Shown here piece after piece: positions 10,788 through 17,676 of a stretch of DNA of 32,167 nucleotides (the first letter of the stretch is position 1; each line of letters starts with the position of its first letter). Made by a program: the position numbers and the translations under genes. The stretch is taken from positions 1 to 32,167 of the forward strand of contig DVJP01000016.1 in NCBI GenBank assembly GCA_018716725.1. The letters run 5' to 3'. The notes beneath the pieces are model-generated. The model was not told the DNA's origin. It did no database searches and saw only the letters and a list, made by a program, of their open reading frames with translations. Origin of the DNA: Candidatus Merdivicinus excrementipullorum (GTDB taxonomy: Bacteria; Bacillota; Clostridia; Oscillospirales; Ruminococcaceae).

Positions 10788-10794
10788 TTCAGCT

Positions 10795-11115
10795 TGTTGA
10801 AAAAGGATATGATTTAGCAAATTATACAAAGGCATGTGCTTTGCTGATGCAAATGAGCCGTGGAAAAAACTTGAAAAGATTCAAAATTTGATTTTGCAAA
10901 GCAAAATCAAATCGCGGGGACATCCGCGGGCGGTCTGCGGACCGCCTTTTTCCTTTTTGTTTGCGGCCGAGCCGCAAAGGGATAAGATTTCGCGCTCTGC
11001 GGAGCGCGACCAAAGGCTTTGCCTTTGGAAACCACAAGCTTTTGAAAAAGCTTGACCAAAACTTCTCTTTTTTCTCTTCTGTGCATTTTTTCTTTATAAA
11101 AGAATTTTTTCGACG
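10795..11115 (+). repeat. R3 multi-hairpin repeat, copy 2 (complete, 321 bp)
   Basis: The ends are near-inverted repeats (TGTTGAAAAA and TTTTTCGACG). Six hairpins follow in order: A 10887-10897/10901-10911; A2 10913-10917/10924-10928 (CGCGG/CCGCG); B 10929-10935/10940-10946 with TGCG loop and a T-run; C 10960-10967/10971-10978; D 10991-10997/11002-11008 with TGCG loop; E 11010-11017/11021-11028; F 11035-11042/11047-11054. The linker GATGCAAATGAGCC (with GACGC in copy 3) is shared. It contains no credible reading frame. Confidence 0.85.
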
Positions 11116-11152
11116 GGTTCCCCGGCATTCCTCCTGTAATTTGCCAAAACAC

Positions 11153-11181
11153 TTGCAAAATCCGGCAGGATTCGCTATAAT
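11153..11181 (+). promoter_or_regulatory. Sigma-A promoter of the 163-aa acidic protein
   Basis: TTGCAA (11153-11158), 17 bp, TATAAT (11176-11181). This is a strong match, placed about 40 nt before the start codon. Confidence 0.85.
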
Positions 11182-11222
11182 AAAGCCGGTTGGATTGCGG
11201 CAAGCAGAAAGGGAGGATTTTC

Positions 11223-11714
11223 ATGTACATCGACAAATGGTGGGGGGATTACTTCGGCTCCACAGAGGACAGCGCGGTTTTGCTGGACTATTTCGCCAAA
11301 GACGGGGCGGCGGAATACCCCCTGTCCAAGATTTTTTCGGATTTCGGGCTGTACGAGCAGATCCAATGGGGGGATTTCCGGGAAACCGAGGAAATCGGCT
11401 TTACGGACGAGGACGGAAGGACCCATGAAATTGACATGGCCATGAACCTGATGATGGACCTGGCCGCCGTGACTTTGGAAAGCGTCTGCGGCGGCGGGGT
11501 CTCCCTGTCGGAGCTGGACGAAAACACCTTAAATCCCAAGCGGTTTGTCATCCAGCCGGACGAGGACGAGCTGGACTGCCTGATTGAAACCCTCTTGGAT
11601 TTCAGCGAAAACCCGGAAGAATACGAACTGGCGGATTTCTGCGCCCCGGACGACCTGCGGGAAATGGCCGCCCAGTGCAAGGACCTGGCCTATGCCCTGA
11701 AAGAAGCCCTGTAA
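11223..11714 (+). CDS. Hypothetical acidic protein, 163 aa
   Basis: A small, strongly acidic cytoplasmic protein with no signal peptide or membrane segment. It begins MYIDKWWGDYFGSTEDSAVLLDYF; the WWGDY-GxTxDS opening and the alternating acidic helices resemble small immunity-type proteins of polymorphic toxin systems, but I do not recognise the family with certainty. No toxin gene is next to it. The ATG at 11223 has GGGAGG at about 6 nt. It is a single-gene unit with its own strong promoter and a terminator, lying between R3 copy 2 and a glycosidase pseudogene. Confidence 0.8.
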   Translation: MYIDKWWGDYFGSTEDSAVLLDYFAKDGAAEYPLSKIFSDFGLYEQIQWGDFRETEEIGFTDEDGRTHEIDMAMNLMMDLAAVTLESVCGGGVSLSELDENTLNPKRFVIQPDEDELDCLIETLLDFSENPEEYELADFCAPDDLREMAAQCKDLAYALKEAL

Positions 11715-11718
11715 CAGC

Positions 11719-11752
11719 AAACGCACGCTGTTTCGCTTCCGGCGTGCGTTTT
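11719..11752 (+). terminator. Intrinsic terminator of the acidic-protein gene
   Basis: A perfect 10-bp stem AAACGCACGC/GCGTGCGTTT (11719-11728 with 11742-11751), running into TTTT. Confidence 0.8.
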
Positions 11753-11788
11753 AGCAAAAAAGCATTGTTTCGCAAAACAAAATACCGA

Positions 11789-11821
11789 TTGATTATTGTT
11801 TAGGCTGTGATACAATCACAG
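11789..11821 (+). promoter_or_regulatory. Promoter with overlapping palindromic operator before the GH78 pseudogene
   Basis: TTGATT (11789-11794), 16 bp, TACAAT (11811-11816). The -10 box sits inside the perfect palindrome CTGTGAT-ACA-ATCACAG (11805-11821), which would let a dimeric regulator block RNA polymerase. A similar palindrome overlaps the -10 box at 13803-13820. Confidence 0.65.
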
Positions 11822-11855
11822 TGAACTTTATTTTCAGAAAACCGGAGGTGTTTTG

Positions 11856-12615
11856 ATGCAGTTTCCCATTCAGTTCATCTGTGCCACCCACGACTTCGCT
11901 GATTACAGTCATATCGTCCCCGCCCCATACCTGCGCCGCAGCTTTACCCTGGATTCCGCGCCGGAACAGGCGGAGGTCCTGGTCAGCGGCCGGGGCCTGC
12001 CAGACCTCCCAGGCTATGGCGATTTTCTACGACGTCTTTGAGCCTGGCGAAAAGCCCGCGGCCTTTGCCCGGCTTTTGGAGCTTATTGACGATTTCGACG
12101 GCCACATGGACACCGGCATCCTGGGGGCGCGGGTTATTTTCCACGTCCTGTCCGCCTTTGACCGGGCCGATTTGGCGTATGAGATGATTACCCGGCCGGA
12201 CTACCCCTCCTACGGCAACTGGATTGCCCGGGGCGCCACCAGCCTGTGGGAGGATTTTCACCCGGAAGGGACCCCGGTCAATTCTTTGAACCACCATTTC
12301 TTCGGGGACATCAGCAGCTGGTTTATCCAGTCCCTCACTGGCATTGTGCTGAATCCGGAAGGGGACGACATTTCTAGGCTGGACATTGCGCCTCACTTTG
12401 TGGAGGCCCTGACCCACGCCGAAGCCTTTCACATTGCCCCCGCGGGAAAGATTTCCGTTTCCTGGAAACGGGACGGGGAAGACGTGTTCCTTACCCTGGA
12501 AGCGCCGGAAGGGCTGCACGGCAGCATCCGTGCCCCAAAAGGCTGGCTCCTGCCGGGTGAAATGGGGGTACTGCCCCTAGCTTCCGGCCAATACCGGCTG
12601 AAAAAGGCCCGCTGA
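11856..12615 (+). pseudogene. Alpha-L-rhamnosidase (GH78) remnant with internal deletion and frameshift
   Basis: The first about 49 codons (frame of ATG 11856, with GGAGGTG upstream) encode a GH78-like N-terminus ending RRSFTLDSAPEQAEVLVSGRG. The rest, in a different frame from about 11998, encodes the GH78 C-terminus: QTSQAMAIFYDVF, then HMDTGILGARVIFHVLS, YPSYGNWIARGATSLWEDFHP and NSLNHHFFGDISSWF, followed by the C-terminal beta-sandwich. GH78 enzymes are usually 600-900 residues, so several hundred residues including the catalytic Asp/Glu loop are missing and the join is out of frame. The promoter and terminator remain intact. A single sequencing error could not explain it, though an assembly collapse could. 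Confidence 0.85.
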
Positions 12616-12640
12616 ACAATCCGAAAATTGCAGCAGAAAA

Positions 12641-12677
12641 GGCCCCCGGCAGAATTTCCTGCCGGGGGCCTTGTTTT
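12641..12677. terminator. Bidirectional terminator
   Basis: A perfect 12-bp stem GGCCCCCGGCAG/CTGCCGGGGGCC (12641-12652 with 12659-12670) with AAAA before and TTGTTTT after. It serves the convergent GH78 remnant and the uroporphyrinogen-decarboxylase-like gene. Confidence 0.9.
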
Positions 12678-12686
12678 GTCGTATGG

Positions 12687-13766
12687 TTAAAATGCCGCTT
12701 TGTCGCCGCGCCATTCCCGCACGGTTTCCACCATGGCAAGGTACCCTTCGGTGGGGACGTAGTCCGGGATGGAGTTGCCGGAGCTGAAGGCGATGCCGCC
12801 GTGGCCCTTGACCTTCTCCAGGCAGTCCAGGATATAGGAGCGGATGTAAGCCGCGTCGTACCGGCAGAGGACGTCGGTGTCAATGCCGCCGAAGTTGCCG
12901 ATCTTGTCGCCGTAACGATCCACCCATACGGAGAAGTGGGCGATCTGGTCCTCGTTGGAGTGCTTGGCGTCGATTTTGGCGGCGCCGATCAAATCGTCCA
13001 TCACGTCGAAGATGCAGCCGCAGGAGTGGAGCAGGAAGGGTTTGTTGTCCTGATGCACCCGGGCGATGATCTTCTGATACACGGGGACGATGTTTTCCCG
13101 GATGTCGTCCGGGTCCAGAAGGGTCTGGGATTTAAAGCCCAGGTCGTCGCCGAAGCGCAGGACGCAGTAAGGCTCGGAATATTCCCGCATAAACCGGTCC
13201 CAAATCTTGTATTCCAGCTCGCCCATGGCTTTGAAAATATCCCGGTACAGCTCCTCGTCGTCAGCCTTGATGTAGCAGAGGTCCATGTACCCGATAATGT
13301 CCTGCACCGCTTCAAACACGCCGTTCCCCACGCCGCCGACAGCCTTCATGCCTTCCGGCCGGGTTTCCGCCAGGTTGCGGTAGTAAGGGCCGTACTGCTC
13401 GAAGAAACGGTCGGGAATTTCGTCCCAGGGGTACCGCTCGAAATCGGCGCGGTCTTTGATGCAGCCCTCTTTGTGGCCCCCCAGGCAGCCGGCGCCTTCC
13501 AGGGCGCCGCCTACGCAGAATTCCATGGAGGCGGTGTCGTAGCCCATGGTTTTCCAGAAATCCCAATACTGCCGGAAGCCTTCCTTGCTTTCCGCCATAT
13601 CCTTGGAATACATCAGGTCAAAGGGGCGGTTGCCTGTGATTTCATAGATCACCTTGGGCCCGATCAGGTGCTCGTAAAGGGGGATATGGTCCACCCACTG
13701 GTTCCGGGCGACCTTAACCATGTTTTCATAGTTGGGATGATTCTCCTGGTACTTTAAAATTTCCAT
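12687..13766 (-). CDS. Uroporphyrinogen decarboxylase (URO-D)-fold protein, methyltransferase-like
   Basis: A 359-residue soluble protein of the URO-D / MtaA-MtbA superfamily (TIM barrel). The motif PFLLHSCGCIFDVMDDLI (around residues 243-260) carries the His-x-Cys pair that binds zinc in corrinoid and coenzyme-M methyltransferases; haem-type HemE lacks it. IDAKHSNED and NFGGIDTDVLC follow in the positions typical of this subgroup. Clostridia carry many such genes beside sugar or glycan-use genes, with unknown substrates. The ATG at 13766 is chosen because GAGAGGAG lies 7 nt upstream and overlaps the alternative ATG at 13784. It diverges from an AraC gene that may control it. No corrinoid protein is adjacent. 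Confidence 0.85.
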   Translation of the reverse strand: MEILKYQENHPNYENMVKVARNQWVDHIPLYEHLIGPKVIYEITGNRPFDLMYSKDMAESKEGFRQYWDFWKTMGYDTASMEFCVGGALEGAGCLGGHKEGCIKDRADFERYPWDEIPDRFFEQYGPYYRNLAETRPEGMKAVGGVGNGVFEAVQDIIGYMDLCYIKADDEELYRDIFKAMGELEYKIWDRFMREYSEPYCVLRFGDDLGFKSQTLLDPDDIRENIVPVYQKIIARVHQDNKPFLLHSCGCIFDVMDDLIGAAKIDAKHSNEDQIAHFSVWVDRYGDKIGNFGGIDTDVLCRYDAAYIRSYILDCLEKVKGHGGIAFSSGNSIPDYVPTEGYLAMVETVREWRGDKAAF

Positions 13767-13783
13767 TTCCAGACTCCTCTCCA

Positions 13784-13820
13784 TTGATTTTCAATAGATT
13801 ACCTGTTATAATCATAACAG
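13784..13820 (+). promoter_or_regulatory. Promoter with overlapping palindromic operator between the URO-D-like and AraC genes
   Basis: TTGATT (13784-13789), 17 bp, TATAAT (13807-13812) reads towards the AraC gene. The -10 box lies within the perfect palindrome CTGTTAT-AATC-ATAACAG (13803-13820). Such a symmetric site between divergent genes suggests control of both sides. Confidence 0.7.
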
Positions 13821-13890
13821 ATACCGGCGGCCGCCGGTTAGAACAGGATTCCTTAGAACTTGGACGATTCTTTTGCAGAGGGTGTGCGGC

Positions 13891-14769
13891 ATGGAACAGG
13901 CTGTCTACGAAAACTGGCTGGATAAGCAGCCCATCCCCGGGCTTCCGGCGGAATGCTTCCAAACGGAGGATTCCCGGCCGGGGGTATTCGCGGCGTCCCA
14001 CTGGCACAGCGCCGCGGAACTGATTTTTGTCAAAAAAGGCGGATACCGGGTTTTGGTCAACGGCGGTTCCCAGGTTTTGGAGGAAGGGGAAGCGGTCCTC
14101 ATCCATCCCAGGCAGATCCACACCACCATCTGCCCGCCCCTGCCCCAGGTGTCGCTGATCGTCTTAAAATTTGATTTATCCCTGCTGCATTTCACCGGGG
14201 AAACCACCGAAGAAGCCTTTTTCCTAAAACCGTTGGAGGACCCGGCATCTCCTCATTTCTTTACCTCCGCCCAAACCAATTCTGTGGGGCTTTTGGCGCG
14301 TCTGGAAGGGATTTTGGAGGAACTTGCGGGCCGGGAAAAGGGGCGGGCTTTCGCTGTCCGGCTGATGATTGCGGAAATCCTGCTGCATCTTCTTAGGCTC
14401 TCCCAGACCCGCCATACGGAAGCAGAGGCGGAAAACTACCGGATCGCCCGGCAGTTTTACCCGGTTTTCGATTATTTGGAGAAACATTTTGCAGAACCCA
14501 TTACAGCGGCGGATATGCTGCCCATCTGCGGCCTCAGTTACAGCCGTTTCGCCGTTTTGTTCAAACAGCTTGCAGGCTGTTCTTTTACGGAATATTTAAA
14601 CCGCTACCGCATTTCCCAGGCCCAGCAGCTTCTGCGGGATTCAGAAATCTCCGTTGCCCAGGCGGCGGAGCTGTGCGGTTTTCTGGACCCATGCTATTTT
14701 GACCGGCTGTTCCGCCGGTATGCAGGCCTTTCCCCCACCCAGTGGCTTCGATCCAACACGGAACGTTAA
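13891..14769 (+). CDS. AraC-family transcriptional regulator
   Basis: A 292-residue cytoplasmic regulator. The N-terminal cupin domain contains the HWHSAAELIFVKKGGYRVLVNG segment (about residues 38-59), where the paired His and Glu are typical of sugar-sensing AraC proteins, and the C-terminus (about 195-290) has two helix-turn-helices ending VAQAAELCGFLDPCYFDRLF and FRRYAGLSPTQW. Start: ATG 13891 with GAGGGTG at 6 nt; a TTG at 13873 is less likely. It diverges from the URO-D-like gene with a palindromic promoter between them, so that gene and itself are likely targets. It is closed by a strong terminator. Confidence 0.9.
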   Translation: MEQAVYENWLDKQPIPGLPAECFQTEDSRPGVFAASHWHSAAELIFVKKGGYRVLVNGGSQVLEEGEAVLIHPRQIHTTICPPLPQVSLIVLKFDLSLLHFTGETTEEAFFLKPLEDPASPHFFTSAQTNSVGLLARLEGILEELAGREKGRAFAVRLMIAEILLHLLRLSQTRHTEAEAENYRIARQFYPVFDYLEKHFAEPITAADMLPICGLSYSRFAVLFKQLAGCSFTEYLNRYRISQAQQLLRDSEISVAQAAELCGFLDPCYFDRLFRRYAGLSPTQWLRSNTER

Positions 14770-14774
14770 GATTG

Positions 14775-14807
14775 CCCGCCGGTTCTCCGGCGGGATTTTT
14801 TTATTTT
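14775..14807 (+). terminator. Intrinsic terminator of the AraC gene
   Basis: A perfect 8-bp stem CCCGCCGG/CCGGCGGG with loop TTCT, then ATTTTTTTATTTT. Confidence 0.92.
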
Positions 14808-14890
14808 GCTTTGGTCATATTTTTGCAACAATTCTTTTTCAATTCGGTACTTTATAGGTAAGAAGTTTTTCAGGAAACGGAGGGATTCCC

Positions 14891-15676
14891 ATGAAAATCA
14901 TCCGCACCCTTCTTGCCGGGGTATTCGCCCTGTTCGCCTTCCAGTCCTGCGGCCAGGCTGAAGAATCCGCCGCCATGCGGGCCACCATCCTGCAAAGGGA
15001 CGGCAGTTCCGTGATTGTTGCCGCCAATGACGAGCAGGACGCCGCCACCGCCGATTTGTACAGCTTTTCCACAAAAGGCGTAGAACTGCTGGGGATAGAC
15101 GGCGGCAAAATCCAGCCGGAGGCCCTTTCCGCCGGACAGATTGTGGAAGTGGTCCACAGGGGCTATATCCGGGAAAGCTACCCGGCCGGCATTGACTGCA
15201 CAAAGCTTGCCGTCACAGGCTCCCAGCCGGAGGATTGGCAAAACCCCATTGACCAGTACATGCCCCCTGCGGAGCCGGACCCCAACGACCCTTACGCCAT
15301 GATGCCCTCCCTGGGCATCGAGTACAGCCAGGGGGAAACGGTGAGTTTTACTTACGCCGCCCGGGGAACCTCCGATTGGTACGAAAACGGGGAAGGGATT
15401 GTTGTGGATTCCGCTTTGCCCGGGGATGCAAAAGCCTGGGAGCTGACGCCGGAAATCGGCCGGCAGAAGGGCCATGATTCCTTGACCCTCAGTTTTTCCC
15501 GGGAGCCGGATTCCTTCACCGTCACCTGCTGGAGCGACATGCAGCTGACGGAGGAAGCGGAAATCCAGCTGGACGGCAAAACCTTTTCTTTCCCCAAAAA
15601 AGCCGGGACTTATTACTGTGAGGTTCTGGCCCAGTGGCCGGAGGGCAATGTTTCCTATTATTTCATTTTGAAATAA
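14891..15676 (+). CDS. Putative lipoprotein with DUF3221-like N-terminal domain
   Basis: A 261-residue exported protein. The start has CGGAGGG at about 7 nt. The N-terminus is a signal peptide (MKIIRTLLAGVFALFAFQSC); the Cys at 20 is a lipobox candidate, although Gln at -2 is unusual. Residues about 28-105 read as a small beta-barrel: a strand DGSSVIVAA, then ALSAGQIVEVVHRGYIRESYPA, which resembles the GQxVxVxxxGxIxESYPAQ pattern of DUF3221 proteins. The rest (about 130-261) is a second beta-rich domain I do not recognise. It would be anchored outside the membrane. Its position just before the serpins suggests a shared envelope or host-facing role, but that is inference. Confidence 0.8.
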   Translation: MKIIRTLLAGVFALFAFQSCGQAEESAAMRATILQRDGSSVIVAANDEQDAATADLYSFSTKGVELLGIDGGKIQPEALSAGQIVEVVHRGYIRESYPAGIDCTKLAVTGSQPEDWQNPIDQYMPPAEPDPNDPYAMMPSLGIEYSQGETVSFTYAARGTSDWYENGEGIVVDSALPGDAKAWELTPEIGRQKGHDSLTLSFSREPDSFTVTCWSDMQLTEEAEIQLDGKTFSFPKKAGTYYCEVLAQWPEGNVSYYFILK

Positions 15677-16005
15677 GGGATTTGGGGGCCGATGTGGGCA
15701 TCGGGAACACCGCTCCTACAAAATATCCGGAATGCCCTAATAGAATTGTAGGGGACGGGTTTCCCGTCCCGCCGATTTTTCCGAAACGTTCTAATGTGAT
15801 TGCGGGCGAACATAGTCCGCCCCTACAACCGGCGAATCGCCGCCCCCTGCAAATACGTTTTCCGCCTGGTTTTGCGGAAACGACAGAAAATAAAACACAC
15901 CCATACGGCGAATTTATTTCGCCGTCCAGCGGTGGGATAGGAATCGAAACGCCGCGTCGAATTATCAGCGGCGATTCGCCGCCCGGCGTGATTGGAAAAC
16001 AAAAG
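15677..16005. repeat. R1 and R2 repeat cluster upstream of the serpin genes
   Basis: A gene-free stretch of about 330 bp. Modules seen: TTGTAGGGG at 15746 with stem GGGACGGG/CCCGTCCC (15752-15770); a GGGCGAAC/GTCCGCCC near-palindrome followed by CCTACAA (about 15803-15827); CCGGCGAATCGCCG (about 15829-15842), which recurs near 19062; and R2 copy b (15906-15971). I see no convincing sigma-A promoter here. Confidence 0.75.
15906..15971 (+). repeat. R2 repeat, copy b (66 bp)
   Basis: This is the same 66-bp unit as 569-634, with differences at about ten positions, and as the inverted copy at 6364-6427. The stem CGGCGAA/TTCGCCG is perfect in this copy. Confidence 0.85.
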
Positions 16006-16016
16006 GAGGGAGTTTC

Positions 16017-16157
16017 ATGAATCGGAAAGAGTGGATTTTACCGGTAATTGCCTGCGTGCTGGCGGTGCTGGTGGCGGCCGGGGTTGGGATGCGGCTGTTA
16101 AGCGACGCCCAGTCCATCCGGTCGGGATATGAAGCGTCGGCGGTACAGGAAGGATAG
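16017..16157 (+). CDS. Small single-pass membrane protein, 46 aa
   Basis: A short gene between the repeat cluster and the first serpin. The ATG has a strong AAAAGGAGGG at 6 nt, the same leader that precedes the second serpin. The product MNRKEWILPVIACVLAVLVA... has one membrane helix (about residues 7-24) after a positively charged start, then a soluble tail of about 20 residues, LLSDAQSIRSGYEASAVQEG. The stop lies only 9 nt before the serpin ATG, so the two are almost surely co-translated. No family is recognised. It could be an accessory to serpin export or anchoring, or a stand-in leader that helps serpin translation. Confidence 0.65.
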   Translation: MNRKEWILPVIACVLAVLVAAGVGMRLLSDAQSIRSGYEASAVQEG

Positions 16158-16166
16158 GTGGGCTTT

Positions 16167-17423
16167 ATGAACGTCAAGTGGAAACGCACCCTGTCCGCCG
16201 GTCTGGCGGCCTGCCTGCTGAGTTCCTGCGGCATGTCCGCCGCCCGGGAAATCCCCGTTTCCTCGGAAACCGGGAAAGAAGCCGCCGTCCAATGGACAGA
16301 AGAGGAAGAAATAGGCTTTTTAACTGGGCTGACGGCGTTTACCTGCAAAACCGCTTCGGAGTTCCTGGCGGGAGAGGACGAAAACCGCCTTTACTCCCCG
16401 TCCAGCTTATACCTGGCTTTGGCCATGACGGCCCAGTGCGCCGCCGGAGACACCCAAAGCCAGCTTCTGGAGCTTTTGGGGGCGGAGGATTTGGAAACCT
16501 TTGCAAACAGCTCCGCCGCCTGGTTTGAGGGCCTGAACCAAGAAAGTGACGAAGGGACGGCGGCTTTGGCCAATTCCATTTGGCTCCGGGAGGGCTTTTC
16601 CTATTTTCCGGAACCCATTGAAAAGCTGAACAATCTTTACCGCGCCCAGGCTTTTGAAGCCGATTTTGCCGATTCGGCCTTGCCCAAGGACATTGGCGGC
16701 TGGATCCAGGAGGCCACCCACGGCCTTTTGGGGAAAGACGCCTCCGATTTTCAGCTGGGGGCGGACACCCAGATGATCCTCTTTTCCGCCCTGTATTTCA
16801 AAGGCGCGTGGAGCGACCCTTTTTCTAAAGAAAACAACAGCCAGGGGCCTTTTTACAAGGCGGACGGCTCCGCTTCCAACGGCGATACCGAATACATGAA
16901 CCAGAAGGCCGGGGGCCTTTACTGGGAGGGGGACGGTTTTGCCGCCGGCTCCCGTTCTATGCAAAACGGCGCAAGGATGCTGTTTATCCTGCCGGACGAG
17001 GACCTTTCCCCGGAGGATCTGGCCGCCCATCCGGAGGTTTTGCGGCAGATTCTTTTCCCGGAAAATGCGGAATATGCCCAAATCACCTGGCGGATCCCCA
17101 AATTCTCCGTTGCGGATTCCCCGAAGGACATTCCCCAAACCTTGGAAGGTCTGGGACTGACGCTGCCCTTTTCCCCCTATGAGGCGGATTTTTCGGCTTT
17201 GTCTGAGACTCCCTTGTATCTTTCGAACATCCGCCAGGAAGCGACCCTGACCATTGACGAGGAAGGCTGCGAAGGGGCGGCCTACACCGAAGTTTCGGCG
17301 GATGCGGCCGCCGCCATGGAACCCAAAGAGGTGGAATTAAATCTGAACCGGCCCTTTTTGTTCGCTGTTGTGTACCAGAATACCGTGCTGTTCACCGGCA
17401 TTATCAACAATCCATCCGCCTAG
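16167..17423 (+). CDS. Serpin, lipoprotein type (first of two)
   Basis: A 418-residue suicide inhibitor of serine proteases. A lipoprotein signal (LAACLLSSC, Cys 20 in the mature position) should anchor it outside the cell. Serpin marks: NRLYSPSSLYLALAMTA (about 73-89), ALYFKGAWSDPF (about 210-221) for the conserved strand-3A region, VELNLNRPFLFAVV and VLFTGIINNPSA at the end. The hinge of the reactive loop is DEEGCEGAAYTE with P15 Gly at residue 367; Cys at P14 and Gly at P12 differ from the usual Thr/Ser and Ala. Counting from the hinge puts P1 near Ala381 in DAAAAME, which suggests elastase-like targets. Start: ATG 16167, with GGTGGG upstream; a GTG at 16158 is possible. Confidence 0.92.
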   Translation: MNVKWKRTLSAGLAACLLSSCGMSAAREIPVSSETGKEAAVQWTEEEEIGFLTGLTAFTCKTASEFLAGEDENRLYSPSSLYLALAMTAQCAAGDTQSQLLELLGAEDLETFANSSAAWFEGLNQESDEGTAALANSIWLREGFSYFPEPIEKLNNLYRAQAFEADFADSALPKDIGGWIQEATHGLLGKDASDFQLGADTQMILFSALYFKGAWSDPFSKENNSQGPFYKADGSASNGDTEYMNQKAGGLYWEGDGFAAGSRSMQNGARMLFILPDEDLSPEDLAAHPEVLRQILFPENAEYAQITWRIPKFSVADSPKDIPQTLEGLGLTLPFSPYEADFSALSETPLYLSNIRQEATLTIDEEGCEGAAYTEVSADAAAAMEPKEVELNLNRPFLFAVVYQNTVLFTGIINNPSA

Positions 17424-17426
17424 TAA

Positions 17427-17657
17427 GCCGGGGCATCGGGGACGCCGCCCCACAAATCTCCGAAACGTCCGGCAGGATTGTAGGGGCGGATGCCCACATC
17501 CGCCCGCTGCACTCCGCTCAGGTTCCAGTTTACCCGGGGCGATGTGGGCATCGCCCCCTACAAATAGATTTATCAGGTCACTTGACAAATAATGTAAACC
17601 CATTCTTTACACGGATTTTGGAACAGGAACAGGCGAACGCAGTTCGCCCCTACAAAT
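17427..17657. repeat. R1 hairpin cluster between the serpins
   Basis: Modules: GGGGCATCGGGGACGCCGCCCC (about 17430-17452), TTGTAGGGGCGGATG-CCCA-CATCCGCCC (17478-17505), GGGGCGATG-TGGG-CATCGCCCC followed by CTACAAA (17536-17564), and GGCGAAC-GCA-GTTCGCC followed by CCTACAAA (about 17631-17656). The first about 80 bp match the DNA after the second serpin. TTGACA at 17582-17587 is a possible -35 box, but no good -10 box follows. Confidence 0.8.
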
Positions 17658-17676
17658 ATCAAAAGGAGGGAATTTG

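Noticed and set aside
17582-17610. Independent promoter for the second serpin
   Set aside because: TTGACA is present but no acceptable -10 box is found at 15-19 bp; I mention it only as a possible -35.
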